Source: Ovoidimarina sp050299695
GTDB lineage: Bacteria > Pseudomonadota > Alphaproteobacteria > Rhodobacterales > Rhodobacteraceae
Assembly: GCA_050299695.1 (NCBI GenBank)
Contig: JBNKWI010000001.1
Location: 62,001 to 126,000, forward strand
Direction of reading: 5' to 3'
DNA length: 64,000 bases
Positions 34,118 to 42,953 of this stretch are shown here, one piece after another (position 1 is the first letter of the stretch; each line of letters starts with the position of its first letter). The translations under genes and the position numbers were made by a program. A model generated the notes under the pieces. The model searched no databases and was not told where the DNA came from. It was given only the letters and a program-made list of their open reading frames with translations.

Positions 34118-34714
34118 TCAGGGTTTCGGTCGCCGGGCCGCGTGGAGGAGGAGCGCGCCGAGCCCTGCGGCGGCGGTGGCGAGGACGAGCGCGGCGACGG
34201 CGTTGCCCATGACGCTTGCCAGCGTCGAGATGTTCGCCGCGAAGCTCCAGCCGAGACCGACATAGACCGCCACCCAGATCGCCTCGCCCGCCGCGTCCCA
34301 GAGCGTGAAGCGCAGCACGTTCATCCCCGTCGCCCCGGCGATCAGGTTCACCCAAGGGCCGAGCGGCGCGACGAGCCAGGTCGAGAAGAACACCCCCACT
34401 CCGCCCCAGCGGTCGACCATGGCGCGCGCCCGGTCGAGAAGCGCCGCGCGGGCGGGGCGCGCCGCGAGCCGCGCCTCGAGCCGCGCGCCGCCGTAGCGGC
34501 CGGCCTGGAACCCCGCCTGGTCGCCCAGAAGCGCGCCGCCATAGGCCGCGCCCAGAACCGACCAGGCCGAAAGATCGCCCGAGGCAACGAAGGCGCCGCC
34601 GGCCAGCATCACGAAGGACGAGGGGAACGGCACCGCGAGGCAGGAGAGGAAGGTGGTGACCGCGATCACCACCGCGCCGAAGGTCGAGACCAGGTCGAAG
34701 AACAGGTCGGTCAT
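34118..34714 (-). CDS. DedA family membrane protein (VTT domain)
   Basis: A 198-aa inner-membrane protein with about five hydrophobic segments. FLSCLAVPFPSSFVMLAGGAF and LGDQAGFQAGRYGGARL follow the DedA pattern (E/D..PF.P.E....AG and G...GD..GY..GR..G), and FFSTWLVAPLGPWVNLIAGATGM matches the second re-entrant motif. DedA proteins affect lipid flipping and membrane potential. It is the last gene of a three-gene operon with a 113-aa membrane protein and a VWA protein; its ATG overlaps the upstream stop. Confidence 0.87.
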   Translation of the reverse strand: MTDLFFDLVSTFGAVVIAVTTFLSCLAVPFPSSFVMLAGGAFVASGDLSAWSVLGAAYGGALLGDQAGFQAGRYGGARLEARLAARPARAALLDRARAMVDRWGGVGVFFSTWLVAPLGPWVNLIAGATGMNVLRFTLWDAAGEAIWVAVYVGLGWSFAANISTLASVMGNAVAALVLATAAAGLGALLLHAARRPKP

Positions 34715-35052
34715 GGATGCCCGGCCCGGAACCTGTCGATCCCGGCCTGGAGCCCGTCGATCAGCGTCTGGAGCGGCACGCCGCGGTCCTCGGCCAGCTG
34801 CTCCAGCGTCACCCGGCGCGGCTTGTTCTGGTCGATGCCGAGCGCCGCGCCCACCACCTCCGGCGGCACCTGCCAGGAATGCGACACGTAGCGCGGGGTC
34901 ATCCAGCCCGCGAGCGGCGCGTCGGTGGCCTCGATCCCGTGCCAGCGGATCGCCATGACCACGGCGCGCACCCCGAAGAGCCCCGCCAGCCCCGCCGCCA
35001 CGACGAAGGCGACGAGGAGCAGCCGATGGTCCCGCCAGAGCCGCGCGATCAC
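34711..35052 (-). CDS. Membrane-anchored protein of unknown function, 113 aa
   Basis: GTG start overlapping the VWA stop (GTGA) and stop overlapping the DedA start (ATGA). One N-terminal membrane span (about 9-30) is followed by a soluble part: WMTPRYVSHSWQVPPEVVGA then RVTLEQLAEDRGVPLQTLID, which looks like a helix-turn-helix-type or RNA-binding-like helical module. No family was recognised. Tight coupling to the CoxE-type VWA gene suggests a linked function. Confidence 0.75.
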   Translation of the reverse strand: MIARLWRDHRLLLVAFVVAAGLAGLFGVRAVVMAIRWHGIEATDAPLAGWMTPRYVSHSWQVPPEVVGAALGIDQNKPRRVTLEQLAEDRGVPLQTLIDGLQAGIDRFRAGHP

Positions 35053-36236
35053 CGGCCCAGCGCCCGCATGCCCCGGTCGAGCCCCTCGAGCGTCATCGGC
35101 ACCATCGCCGGCGCGCCGAAGATCTCGCGGACCATGCCGATCGACTGGGTATACGGCCAGTGCCGCTCGGGGACCGGGTTGATCCAGAGATGCCCCGGCC
35201 ATTGCTCGCGGGCGCGCGCGAGCCAGGTGGCGCCGGCCTCCTTGTTCCAGTGCTCGTTCGCGCCGCCCGGCATGGCGATCTCGTAAGGGCTCATCGAGGC
35301 GTCGCCGACGAAGATGCATTTCCAGTCGGACCCGTACGTGTGGAGCACGTCGAAAGTCGGGATCTGCTCGGTCCAGCGGCGGCGATTGTCGCGCCAGACG
35401 CCTTCGTAGAGGCAGTTGTGGAAGTAGAAGTATTCGAGGTGCCTGAACTCGGCCCGGGCGGCGGAAAAGAGCTCCTCCACCACCTTCACATGGGGGTCCA
35501 TCGAGCCGCCGACGTCGAGGAACAGGAGCACCTTGACGGCGTTGCGCCGCTCGGGCCTTGTCTTGACGTCGAGATAGCCGTGATCGGCGGTGGCGCGGAT
35601 CGTGCCGTCGAGGTCGAGCTCCTCTTGCGCCCCCTCGCGCGCCCATTTCCTGAGGCGCTTCATCGCCACTTTGATGTTGCGGGTGCCGAGCTCGACCTGG
35701 TCGTCGAAATTGCGGAATTCGCGCTTGTCCCAGACCTTGACCGCGCGCCGGTGGCGGCTTTCGTCCTGGCCGATGCGGACGCCCTCGGGGTTGTAGCCAT
35801 GGGCGCCGAAGGGCGAGGTGCCGGCGGTGCCGATCCATTTCGAGCCGCCCTGGTGGCGGCCCTGCTGCTCCTTTAGCCGTTCGCGAAGCGTGTCCATCAG
35901 CTTGTCGAAGCCGCCCAGCGCCGCGATCTCGGCGCGCTCCGCCTCGGTCAGGTGCTTTTCGGCCATCTTGCGGAGCCAGTCGGCGGGGAGGTCGACCGCC
36001 TCGAGCACGTCCTCGACGGCGAGGGCTTCGAGCCCCTCGAAGGCCTGGGCGAAGGCGCGGTCGAACCGGTCGATATGACGTTCGTCCTTCACCATGGCGG
36101 TGCGGGCGAGATAGTAGAACGCCTCCACGTCCCAGGTGACGAGCCCCGCCGCGAGCCCGTCGAGAAAGGCGAGGTACTCGCGGAGCGAGACCGGCACGCG
36201 GTAGCTGCGGAGCGCGTCGAAGAAGGGCAGGAACAT
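35049..36236 (-). CDS. VWA domain protein, CoxE-like
   Basis: A 395-aa protein of the CoxE family. The N-terminal half starts MFLPFFDALRSYRVPVSLRE, the middle contains GTAGTSPFGAHGYNPEGVRI, and the VWA domain has the metal-site variant FLDVGGSMDPHV (DXGGS instead of DXSXS). CoxE-type proteins act with MoxR ATPases in metal-cofactor maturation; the matching ATPase is at 29866-30705. First gene of the operon VWA / 113-aa protein / dedA. Confidence 0.9.
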   Translation of the reverse strand: MFLPFFDALRSYRVPVSLREYLAFLDGLAAGLVTWDVEAFYYLARTAMVKDERHIDRFDRAFAQAFEGLEALAVEDVLEAVDLPADWLRKMAEKHLTEAERAEIAALGGFDKLMDTLRERLKEQQGRHQGGSKWIGTAGTSPFGAHGYNPEGVRIGQDESRHRRAVKVWDKREFRNFDDQVELGTRNIKVAMKRLRKWAREGAQEELDLDGTIRATADHGYLDVKTRPERRNAVKVLLFLDVGGSMDPHVKVVEELFSAARAEFRHLEYFYFHNCLYEGVWRDNRRRWTEQIPTFDVLHTYGSDWKCIFVGDASMSPYEIAMPGGANEHWNKEAGATWLARAREQWPGHLWINPVPERHWPYTQSIGMVREIFGAPAMVPMTLEGLDRGMRALGR

Positions 36237-36278
36237 GGGGGAGAGCTTTGCGCGCTTCGGCGGGGCTCTGCAAGCCGC

Positions 36279-36331
36279 GTTGCCCGCGGGCGCGGGCGGG
36301 CCATGGTGTTGCCCGCGGGCGCGGGCGGGCC
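36279..36331. repeat. 29-bp tandem duplication in a divergent promoter region
   Basis: The same 24 bases (GTTGCCCGCGGGCGCGGGCG then GGCC) occur at 36279-36302 and 36308-36331, a period of 29. They lie between the VWA gene (start 36236) and the divergent M48 peptidase gene (start 36344). Likely a recent slippage or recombination duplication that may alter promoter spacing. Confidence 0.75.
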
Positions 36332-36343
36332 CATATTCACCGG

Positions 36344-37039
36344 ATGCTGCGGTTCACCCCGATCCTCCTGGCGATCCTCTACGGGCTGGCGATGTACCGC
36401 TTCTCGGCCTGGCGCACGGCGCGGGAGTTGGATGCGCGCTCGACCGAGCTGGCGGATCCGGTCCTGAAGCGGCTCTGCGACCGGATGGCGGAGGCGTTGG
36501 ATCTGAAGCGGATCAAGGTCCATATCTACGAGATCGACCCGGTGAACGGGCTGGCGGCGCCCGACGGGCGGATCTTCATCACCCGGGGGTTCTACGAGAA
36601 ATACCGCGCGGGCGAGGTCACGGCCGAGGAACTGGCGAGCGTGATCGCCCATGAGCTGGGGCATGTGGCGCTCGGCCATTCGCGGCGGCGGATGATCGAC
36701 TTTTCCGGGCAGAATGCCTTGCGGACGGCGCTCGCCATGGTGCTGTCGCGGTTCATTCCCGGGCTCGGGGTGTGGATCGCCAACGCGCTCACCACGCTTC
36801 TCGCGGCGCGGCTGTCGCGGGGCGACGAGTACGAGGCCGATGCCTATGCCTCGGCCTTGCTGACCAAGGCGGGGATCGGCACGGGGCCGCAGAAATCGCT
36901 GTTCGGCAAGCTCGAGGCGCTGACGGCTTCGCGGGCGGGCGCGGTGCCGGCCTGGATGATGAGCCATCCGAAGACCGCCCAGCGGATCGCGGCCATCGAG
37001 CGGAACGAGGCGCGCTGGGGCGCGGTTCAGAACCAGTAG
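36344..37039 (+). CDS. M48 family metallopeptidase
   Basis: A 231-aa zinc peptidase with an N-terminal membrane segment (about 3-18). The HEXXH motif is in SVIAHELGHVALGHS and the third ligand Glu in GDEYEADAYASAL. It also has a short hydrophobic stretch after the active site. This resembles the HtpX/Oma1-like quality-control proteases but without the extra spans of HtpX. Its last 13 bases overlap the converging GFA gene. Confidence 0.9.
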   Translation: MLRFTPILLAILYGLAMYRFSAWRTARELDARSTELADPVLKRLCDRMAEALDLKRIKVHIYEIDPVNGLAAPDGRIFITRGFYEKYRAGEVTAEELASVIAHELGHVALGHSRRRMIDFSGQNALRTALAMVLSRFIPGLGVWIANALTTLLAARLSRGDEYEADAYASALLTKAGIGTGPQKSLFGKLEALTASRAGAVPAWMMSHPKTAQRIAAIERNEARWGAVQNQ

Positions 37040-37422
37040 TCGTGGACGGTGCGGCCGTCGCGCGGCAGGTCCTCGAAGCTTTCGAGGCCCTCGAAATGGT
37101 CGATCGGCAGGGCGGCGACCGTATCGGGCTCGGCGAGGCGGACATTGACGGCGAGGCGTTTGCGGCCGTCCTCCTGCGGCTTCACCCCGCGCCAGGCGGC
37201 GACGCAGCCGCAGGTGGGGCAGAAGTGGAACTCGATCGCGCCGCCATCGGCGCGGATATAGGCGGTGGTCTCACCCTCGAGATCGACGCCGTGGCCTTCC
37301 CAGCCGTAGATCCAGAGGACGCCGTAGCGGCGGCAGACCGTGCAGTTGCAGGCGGTCGCGCCGCCCGGATCGCCCGCGTATCGCCAGCGGACGGCGCCGC
37401 AGTGACAGGAGCCGGTGAGCAT
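37027..37422 (-). CDS. GFA family (glutathione-dependent formaldehyde-activating enzyme-like) protein
   Basis: A 131-aa zinc-binding protein with the GFA layout: MLTGSCHCGAVRWRY, CNCTVCRRYGVLWIYG, and FCPTCGCVAAWRG. The cysteine pairs bind two zincs. Members relate to S-hydroxymethyl-glutathione synthase, though most have unknown substrates. ATG 37422. The end overlaps the M48 gene by 13 bases in a convergent arrangement. Confidence 0.9.
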   Translation of the reverse strand: MLTGSCHCGAVRWRYAGDPGGATACNCTVCRRYGVLWIYGWEGHGVDLEGETTAYIRADGGAIEFHFCPTCGCVAAWRGVKPQEDGRKRLAVNVRLAEPDTVAALPIDHFEGLESFEDLPRDGRTVHDYWF

Positions 37423-37575
37423 GCGTCCCCCTCCCTCGTCCAACCGCGGCAGGATAGGCGAGTCGCGGGCGGCGGACCAGCTGTAGGGCGCCGGTCGGCC
37501 GTTTGACATGGAATAACAACGCGGAACGCGGCATGCCGGGCGCACGTGGAGGCCCGTGATCGAGAAAGAGAAGCC

Positions 37576-38085
37576 ATGTACAGTCCCGCAAGTGCCGGCA
37601 AGGCACTCCTCGCCCTCTCCCTTCTGGGAGCGTGCGGAACACCGAGCGCGTCGTATCTCTACAAGGAAGGCGGAACCGTCGCCCGCGCCGACAACGACTA
37701 TTTCGAATGTGAACTGGACGCGGCGCGCAGCGTTCCCCAGGACACCCGCGTGGCGACCAGGCCCGTCTACACCACGCCGGTCAAGACGACCTGCACGCCC
37801 GTTGGAGGCAGCGTCGAATGTACCACGACGGGCGGCGAGGTCCGCGGCGGCGAAGTCTATTCCTACGATGCGAACGAGGATCTGCGGGCGCGGTACCTCG
37901 CGCAATGCCTCCGGGCACGGGGATATTCGACAAACGTGTTGCCGCGCTGCAAATCCGGGACCGTCGCCAGTTCCGCGCTGCAGACCCTCGGGGGAGCGTT
38001 GCGCCCGCCGCGGGACGGCGCCTGCTACGTCGCCGTGACCGATCACGCCGGAAATATCGCCTATCCGTACGAGATCCGCCGCTGA
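37576..38085 (+). CDS. Cys-rich lipoprotein of unknown function
   Basis: A 169-aa probable lipoprotein: MYSPASAGKALLALSLLGAC with the lipobox LLGAC at residues 16-20. The mature part has paired cysteines (FECELDAAR, TTCTPVGGSVECTTTGGEV, AQCLRARGY, LPRCKSG, GACYVAV), suggesting disulfides in the periplasm. ATG 37576 is preceded by GAGAAAGAGAAG. No family was recognised. Confidence 0.75.
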   Translation: MYSPASAGKALLALSLLGACGTPSASYLYKEGGTVARADNDYFECELDAARSVPQDTRVATRPVYTTPVKTTCTPVGGSVECTTTGGEVRGGEVYSYDANEDLRARYLAQCLRARGYSTNVLPRCKSGTVASSALQTLGGALRPPRDGACYVAVTDHAGNIAYPYEIRR

Positions 38086-38151
38086 GGCGCATTGCCCGTG
38101 TCACGCCGGAGACATGTCTCCGGCGCGACGCTCTACAACGACTGTTCGCAC

Positions 38152-38328
38152 CCCCGCCCGGAACAAGGCCCGGCACGGGCCGCCGGGCGAGCGCCTGCCC
38201 GTCCCGGCGGGCTGGCGCTTTGGTAACGTTTGCGCGGACCGTTGAGGTTGGAGGTATTTGGCACGATAAAGCGCGCCGCTCAGCCGTTGCAGCGCCACCC
38301 CACGGGCAGGCGCTCGCCCGGCTCGCGC
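38152..38328 (-). repeat. Dispersed structured repeat, copy B (177 bp)
   Basis: Second copy of the repeat, inverted relative to copies A and C. Its ends (38302-38322 against the segment near 38181-38201) form a perfect 21-bp inverted repeat about 120 bases apart. The conserved middle and the final small hairpin GGCCCGTGCCGGGCC plus TTGTT are kept. It lies between the converging lipoprotein and ndk genes and fills about half of the 342-bp gap; the rest holds the ndk terminator. Confidence 0.8.
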
Positions 38329-38381
38329 TTGGCTGGGACAGATAAGGATTTCAGGAAGCCCTGACGCCCGGGCGGCCAATG

Positions 38382-38404
38382 AAAAAGGCCGCCCGGAGGC
38401 GGCC
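38382..38404 (-). terminator. Rho-independent terminator of ndk
   Basis: On the minus strand GGCCGCC, a four-base loop and GGCGGCC are followed at once by TTTTT, 24 bases past the ndk stop. Stem 38387-38393 with 38398-38404, T-run at 38382-38386. The clearest intrinsic terminator in the window. Confidence 0.9.
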
Positions 38405-38427
38405 TCTGTCAAAGCGTCGGGGCCGGG

Positions 38428-38850
<423 letters not shown>

Positions 38851-38989
38851 ATGCGGTCCCCGGATAGTCCTGCGGCGGGCCCCTCGCCCGCCGTCTCGCG
38901 GGGGCTCTAGCATGGGGGCCAGGGGTTGAAAACCCGCGATTGACACGCCGGATTGACGGCGCGCGGACCTTGGGCCACACCCCCGGTCC

Positions 38990-40837
38990 ATGCTCAGGAT
39001 TTCCGACATACGCTATGCCGTCGAGGGACGGCCCCTGTTCGAGGGCGCCTCGGCGCGGATCCCCGGCGGCCACAAGGTGGGCCTGGTCGGCCGCAACGGC
39101 ACCGGCAAGACCACGCTGTTCCGGCTGATCCGGGGCGAGCTGGCGCTGGAATCGGGCGAGATCTCGGTGCCGAAGGGGGCGCGGATCGGCGGGGTGGCGC
39201 AGGAGGTTCCGGCCTCGTCCACCTCGCTCCTCGACACGGTGCTGGCCGCCGACGCGGAGCGCGCGGCGCTTCTGGCCGAGGCGGAGGCGGCGGAGGACGG
39301 TCACCGGATCGCCGAATTGCAGACCCGGCTCGCCGATATCGACGCCTGGTCGGCCGAGGCGCGGGCGGCGACGATCCTGAAGGGGCTCGGCTTCGACGAT
39401 CATCAGCACGGGCTGCCGTGTTCGGATTTCTCCGGCGGCTGGCGGATGCGGGTGGCGCTGGCAGGGGTTCTGTTCGCGCGGCCGGATCTGTTGCTGCTGG
39501 ACGAGCCGACCAACTATCTCGATCTCGAGGGGGCGGTTTGGCTGGAGAGCTATCTTGCGCGGTATCCCCATACCGTCATCGTGATCTCGCATGACCGCGG
39601 GCTGTTGAACCGGGCGGTGGGGGCGATCCTGCATCTCGAGGACCGGAAGCTGACGCTCTATAACGGGCCCTACGACACTTTCGCCGAGACCCGCGCGGCA
39701 CGGCTTGCCGTGGCGCAATCGGAGGCGAAGAAGCAGGAGGCGCGGCGGGCGCATCTGCAGAGTTTCGTCGACCGGTTCCGGGCCAAGGCCTCGAAGGCGG
39801 TGCAGGCGCAGTCGCGGCTGAAGATGATCGCCAAGCTGAAGCCGATCACCACGCCGCAGGAGGCGGCGCTGAAGGCGTTTTCCTTTCCGCAGCCCGACGA
39901 ATTGTCGCCGCCGATCATCGCCACCGAGAGCGTGAGCGTGGGCTATGACGGGCGGGCGGTGCTGTCGAAGCTGACGCTCAGGATCGACCAGGACGACCGG
40001 ATCGCGCTTCTGGGGAAGAACGGCGAGGGGAAATCGACGCTGTCGAAGCTCCTTACCGGCAAGCTCGAGGCGATGGGCGGGCGGATCACGCGGGCGTCGA
40101 AGCTCCGAATCGGCTACTTCGCGCAGCACCAGCTCGACGAATTGCATGCCGACGAGACGCCGATCGACCATCTGCGGCGGTTCCGGCCCGAGGAGCCGCC
40201 GGCGAAGCTGCGCGCCCGGCTGGGCGGGTTCGGCATCGGCGCGGCGCAGGCCGAGACGGTGGCGGGCAAGCTATCGGGCGGGCAGAAGGCGCGGCTGTCC
40301 TTGCTGCTCGCCACGCTCGACGCACCGCATATGCTGGTGCTGGACGAACCGACGAACCATCTCGACATGGAGAGCCGCGAGGCGCTGGTGGAGGCGCTGA
40401 CCGCCTATTCCGGCGCGGTGGTGATCGTGAGCCACGACATGCATCTGTTGTCGCTGGTGGCGGACCGGCTCTGGCTGGTGAAGGACGGTCGGGTGGCGCC
40501 CTATGAGGGCGATCTGGACGGCTACCGGCGGATGCTGCTGGCCGAGCCCGAGCCGAGGGAGCGGGCGAAACCCAAGGCGCCCAAGCCCTCGCGCGAGGCG
40601 GTGCAGGCGTTGCGCTCGGAGGCGCGTGCCTGCGAGGCGCGGGTCGAGAAGATCGAGGCGATGCGCGAGAAGCTGGCGGCGAAGCTCGCCGACCCGGCGC
40701 TCTACGAGGATGCGCGGATCGGCGAGATGGAGGTCTGGCAGCGCAAATACGCCGAGGTGATGGAGGCGCTGGCCCGCGCCGAGACGCTCTGGGAGACCGC
40801 GCTGGAGAAGCTCGAGACGGCGGAGAACCCGGCCTGA
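38990..40837 (+). CDS. ABC-F family ATP-binding protein
   Basis: A 615-aa soluble protein with two ABC domains. First Walker A is VGRNGTGKTTLF and its signature SDFSGGWRMR; the second is LLGKNGEGKSTLS with signature KLSGGQKARL. LLLLDEPTNYLDLEG and LVLDEPTNHLDMES are the two Walker B regions. The linker between domains (about 225-310) is the P-site tRNA interaction motif and a C-terminal coiled coil (about 525-610) follows. Closest by feel to YheS/Uup-type translation factors. Confidence 0.92.
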   Translation: MLRISDIRYAVEGRPLFEGASARIPGGHKVGLVGRNGTGKTTLFRLIRGELALESGEISVPKGARIGGVAQEVPASSTSLLDTVLAADAERAALLAEAEAAEDGHRIAELQTRLADIDAWSAEARAATILKGLGFDDHQHGLPCSDFSGGWRMRVALAGVLFARPDLLLLDEPTNYLDLEGAVWLESYLARYPHTVIVISHDRGLLNRAVGAILHLEDRKLTLYNGPYDTFAETRAARLAVAQSEAKKQEARRAHLQSFVDRFRAKASKAVQAQSRLKMIAKLKPITTPQEAALKAFSFPQPDELSPPIIATESVSVGYDGRAVLSKLTLRIDQDDRIALLGKNGEGKSTLSKLLTGKLEAMGGRITRASKLRIGYFAQHQLDELHADETPIDHLRRFRPEEPPAKLRARLGGFGIGAAQAETVAGKLSGGQKARLSLLLATLDAPHMLVLDEPTNHLDMESREALVEALTAYSGAVVIVSHDMHLLSLVADRLWLVKDGRVAPYEGDLDGYRRMLLAEPEPRERAKPKAPKPSREAVQALRSEARACEARVEKIEAMREKLAAKLADPALYEDARIGEMEVWQRKYAEVMEALARAETLWETALEKLETAENPA

Positions 40838-40850
40838 GCGGCCGCCGCGC

Positions 40851-42149
40851 TCAGTTCACGACATCGCGCAGGAGATAGGTGAAGTCGGATTGCTGCCCCG
40901 CCGCCGTCCTGGCCTCGGCATGGCAGCCGAGGCAGGTGCCGGTAGGATCGGCCTGCAGGTAGGTCTCCATGGTGACGTTCGAGAGATAGCGCGGCAGTTC
41001 GCCATGCTCGAAAAGCGGGCTCTTGTTTGCGCCGCGCCATTGCGCCGAGATCAGCATGTACTGCGCAAGCGGCGTTCCGGCGAGCTTGTCCTGCCAGAGC
41101 GCGTTGGTCGCGCGCGTCGGGTCGAAGACCTTCCAGCAGCGCACCACCTGGGTCGGGAGGAGCGGCTGGCCGTCGGGGCCGCCGACCGCGAAGGGCGGCG
41201 TCTCGGCCCAGCGCGCGGGGGCCGGGGGCGGCGCGTTGGTGGGAAGGTCGGGACGGGCGCGGTCGTAGAAGAGATAGTCGGTGCCGGTCTCCTCCGGCGC
41301 GGCGCAGCCCCCCGGGAACAGGTTCTGTGCGTAGATCGAGTTTATCGCGCGGGCGTTCGTTGCCACCGGCGCGTTGTCCCGGCGCTCGAAGGTCGCCCAG
41401 ACCCACTCCTCGCCATGGCCGCTCGCGACCTTGGTCACCACATGCATCCCGACCATGCCCAGATGCACCGACAGGCAGAGGGTCTTGCCGGAGGCCGACC
41501 GCTCCGGCGGAACCACGATCAGCCCGGCGGCCGTGATGAAATCCGGGCGCGGCTCGGACAGCACCTGCCAGGCGGTCTTGACCAGAACGCTCGCCGGCCG
41601 GGCCGCGTCACGCCCCTGCGGAAAACCGATCCCTCCGCCCGCCGCCTCGACCCCGGCCAGGGTGTTCAGCGCATTGTCGACGATATAGGCCTCCGCCACC
41701 CGGTTGAGCCGCGTTTCGTAGACGACGTAGTTGCCGTTGCGGTCGACAAGGGCCTTGTCGTCGACCTGTTCGAGATCGGTGACGATCACCTCGGCGCCGG
41801 CGAAGCCCGCCGGGCAGGAGGTTTGCGCGATGTCGCGGCCGAAGACTCGATCCCGCCGCGCGAAAGCGCGCCAGCCGGCGGGCGGCTTGCCGCGCCCCTG
41901 CGCCGTTTCTGGCCAGTTCAGCGCGACGAAGGCCTGCCAGGCGAACTCGTCGAACGGGCGCTGAATCTTGCCCGAGACGAGCATGTATTCGAAGAACTCG
42001 CTGAACTCGCGCAGGTCCTCGGGAAAGACCGGGCACAGCGCGTCATGCGGCGGGTCGATGCAGAAACGCGGCTCCGCGGCGCTGGCCGCCCCGGCGCCGA
42101 GGAGCAGCACGAGGCCGAGGATCGGGAGCAACCGAAGAGGGGAAAGCAT
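40851..42149 (-). CDS. Exported protein with one CxxCH haem-binding site
   Basis: A 432-aa exported protein with signal peptide (ends GAGAASA-AEP near residue 25). A single haem c motif, TCLGCHAEARTA, lies close to the C-terminus. The rest (FDEFAWQAFVALNWPE, LVVPPERSASGKTLCLSVHL) is not assigned to a family that I can name. It is divergent from a GntR/FCD regulator, with palindromic sites between them (42168-42195), so it is probably the regulated target. Confidence 0.8.
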   Translation of the reverse strand: MLSPLRLLPILGLVLLLGAGAASAAEPRFCIDPPHDALCPVFPEDLREFSEFFEYMLVSGKIQRPFDEFAWQAFVALNWPETAQGRGKPPAGWRAFARRDRVFGRDIAQTSCPAGFAGAEVIVTDLEQVDDKALVDRNGNYVVYETRLNRVAEAYIVDNALNTLAGVEAAGGGIGFPQGRDAARPASVLVKTAWQVLSEPRPDFITAAGLIVVPPERSASGKTLCLSVHLGMVGMHVVTKVASGHGEEWVWATFERRDNAPVATNARAINSIYAQNLFPGGCAAPEETGTDYLFYDRARPDLPTNAPPPAPARWAETPPFAVGGPDGQPLLPTQVVRCWKVFDPTRATNALWQDKLAGTPLAQYMLISAQWRGANKSPLFEHGELPRYLSNVTMETYLQADPTGTCLGCHAEARTAAGQQSDFTYLLRDVVN

Positions 42150-42167
42150 GGTGCGGGCCTTTCGTTA

Positions 42168-42195
42168 TGGATTCATATTTCAAGTTCTGGATCCA
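42168..42195. promoter_or_regulatory. Two palindromic operator-like sites between divergent genes
   Basis: TGGATCCA (42188-42195), extended to TCTGGATCCAAT, matches ten of twelve bases of the VanR operator ATTGGATCCAAT as I recall it. A weaker site TGGATTCA (42168-42175) sits 20 bp away, about two helical turns. Both lie between the haem-site protein (start 42149) and the regulator (start 42240). Confidence 0.6.
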
Positions 42196-42239
42196 ATTAT
42201 TCGGTTCTGTCAACCTTCGCCGGATGCTATGCTCTGCCC

Positions 42240-42905
42240 ATGAAGCCGCCGATCCGCCAGGTCCCGGACCTCGAACCGCTCGCCCTGCCGCCCGGACAGG
42301 TGGCGCGGCTGGTCGAGGCATTGCGGCGCGAGATCGTGTCGGGCGTCATCGCCCCGGGCGCCTCGCTCGGGCAGGAGGACATCGCCGAGCGTTTCGGGGT
42401 CAGCCGGATGCCGGTGCGCGAGGCGATCCGCCATCTCCAGGCGCTCGGCTTCGTGACCGTCGAGGCGAACCGGCGCGCCCGGGTGGCGCCGATCAGCCTG
42501 GAGGACTTCCTCGAGATCCACGACATGCGCGTCGCCGCCGAAACCCTCGCCCTGCGTTCGGCGATCCCGCATCTGACGAACGCGCAGCTCGACGAGGTGG
42601 TGGCGATCCAGACGATGATCGAAAGCAGCGACCCCGTCGGGTTCGGCCCGCTCAACAAGCGGTTCCACATGGCGCTTTACCGGCCCTCGGGCCGCGTGCG
42701 CCTGCTCTCCCATGTCGAAACCCTGTTCAACGCGGCCGACCGCTACCTCTCGATGGCGCGCGCGGGGCCCGAGCTGCACGCGAAGTCCGACCGCGAGCAC
42801 CGCGAACTCGTCGCGCTCTGTTACCGGCGCGATACCGAGGCGGCGGTGGATTGCCTGAGGCGGCATATCGAGGATGCGCGCGCGACCCTGGCGGGGGTTT
42901 TCTGA
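42240..42905 (+). CDS. GntR family transcriptional regulator, FCD subfamily
   Basis: A 221-aa regulator. The N-terminal winged helix includes LVEALRREIVSGVIAPGASL and DIAERFGVSRMPVREAIRHL; the C-terminal FCD ligand domain has EIHDMRVAAETLALRSAI and a late DREHRELVALC with the conserved His. FCD regulators respond to organic acids, often through a bound metal. The nearby palindrome is close to the VanR site, so autoregulation and control of the divergent gene are likely. Confidence 0.92.
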   Translation: MKPPIRQVPDLEPLALPPGQVARLVEALRREIVSGVIAPGASLGQEDIAERFGVSRMPVREAIRHLQALGFVTVEANRRARVAPISLEDFLEIHDMRVAAETLALRSAIPHLTNAQLDEVVAIQTMIESSDPVGFGPLNKRFHMALYRPSGRVRLLSHVETLFNAADRYLSMARAGPELHAKSDREHRELVALCYRRDTEAAVDCLRRHIEDARATLAGVF

Positions 42906-42953
42906 CGCCGCCGGCGGGCTTGCCGATGGCGCCGAAACCTGAGACAGCACGGC

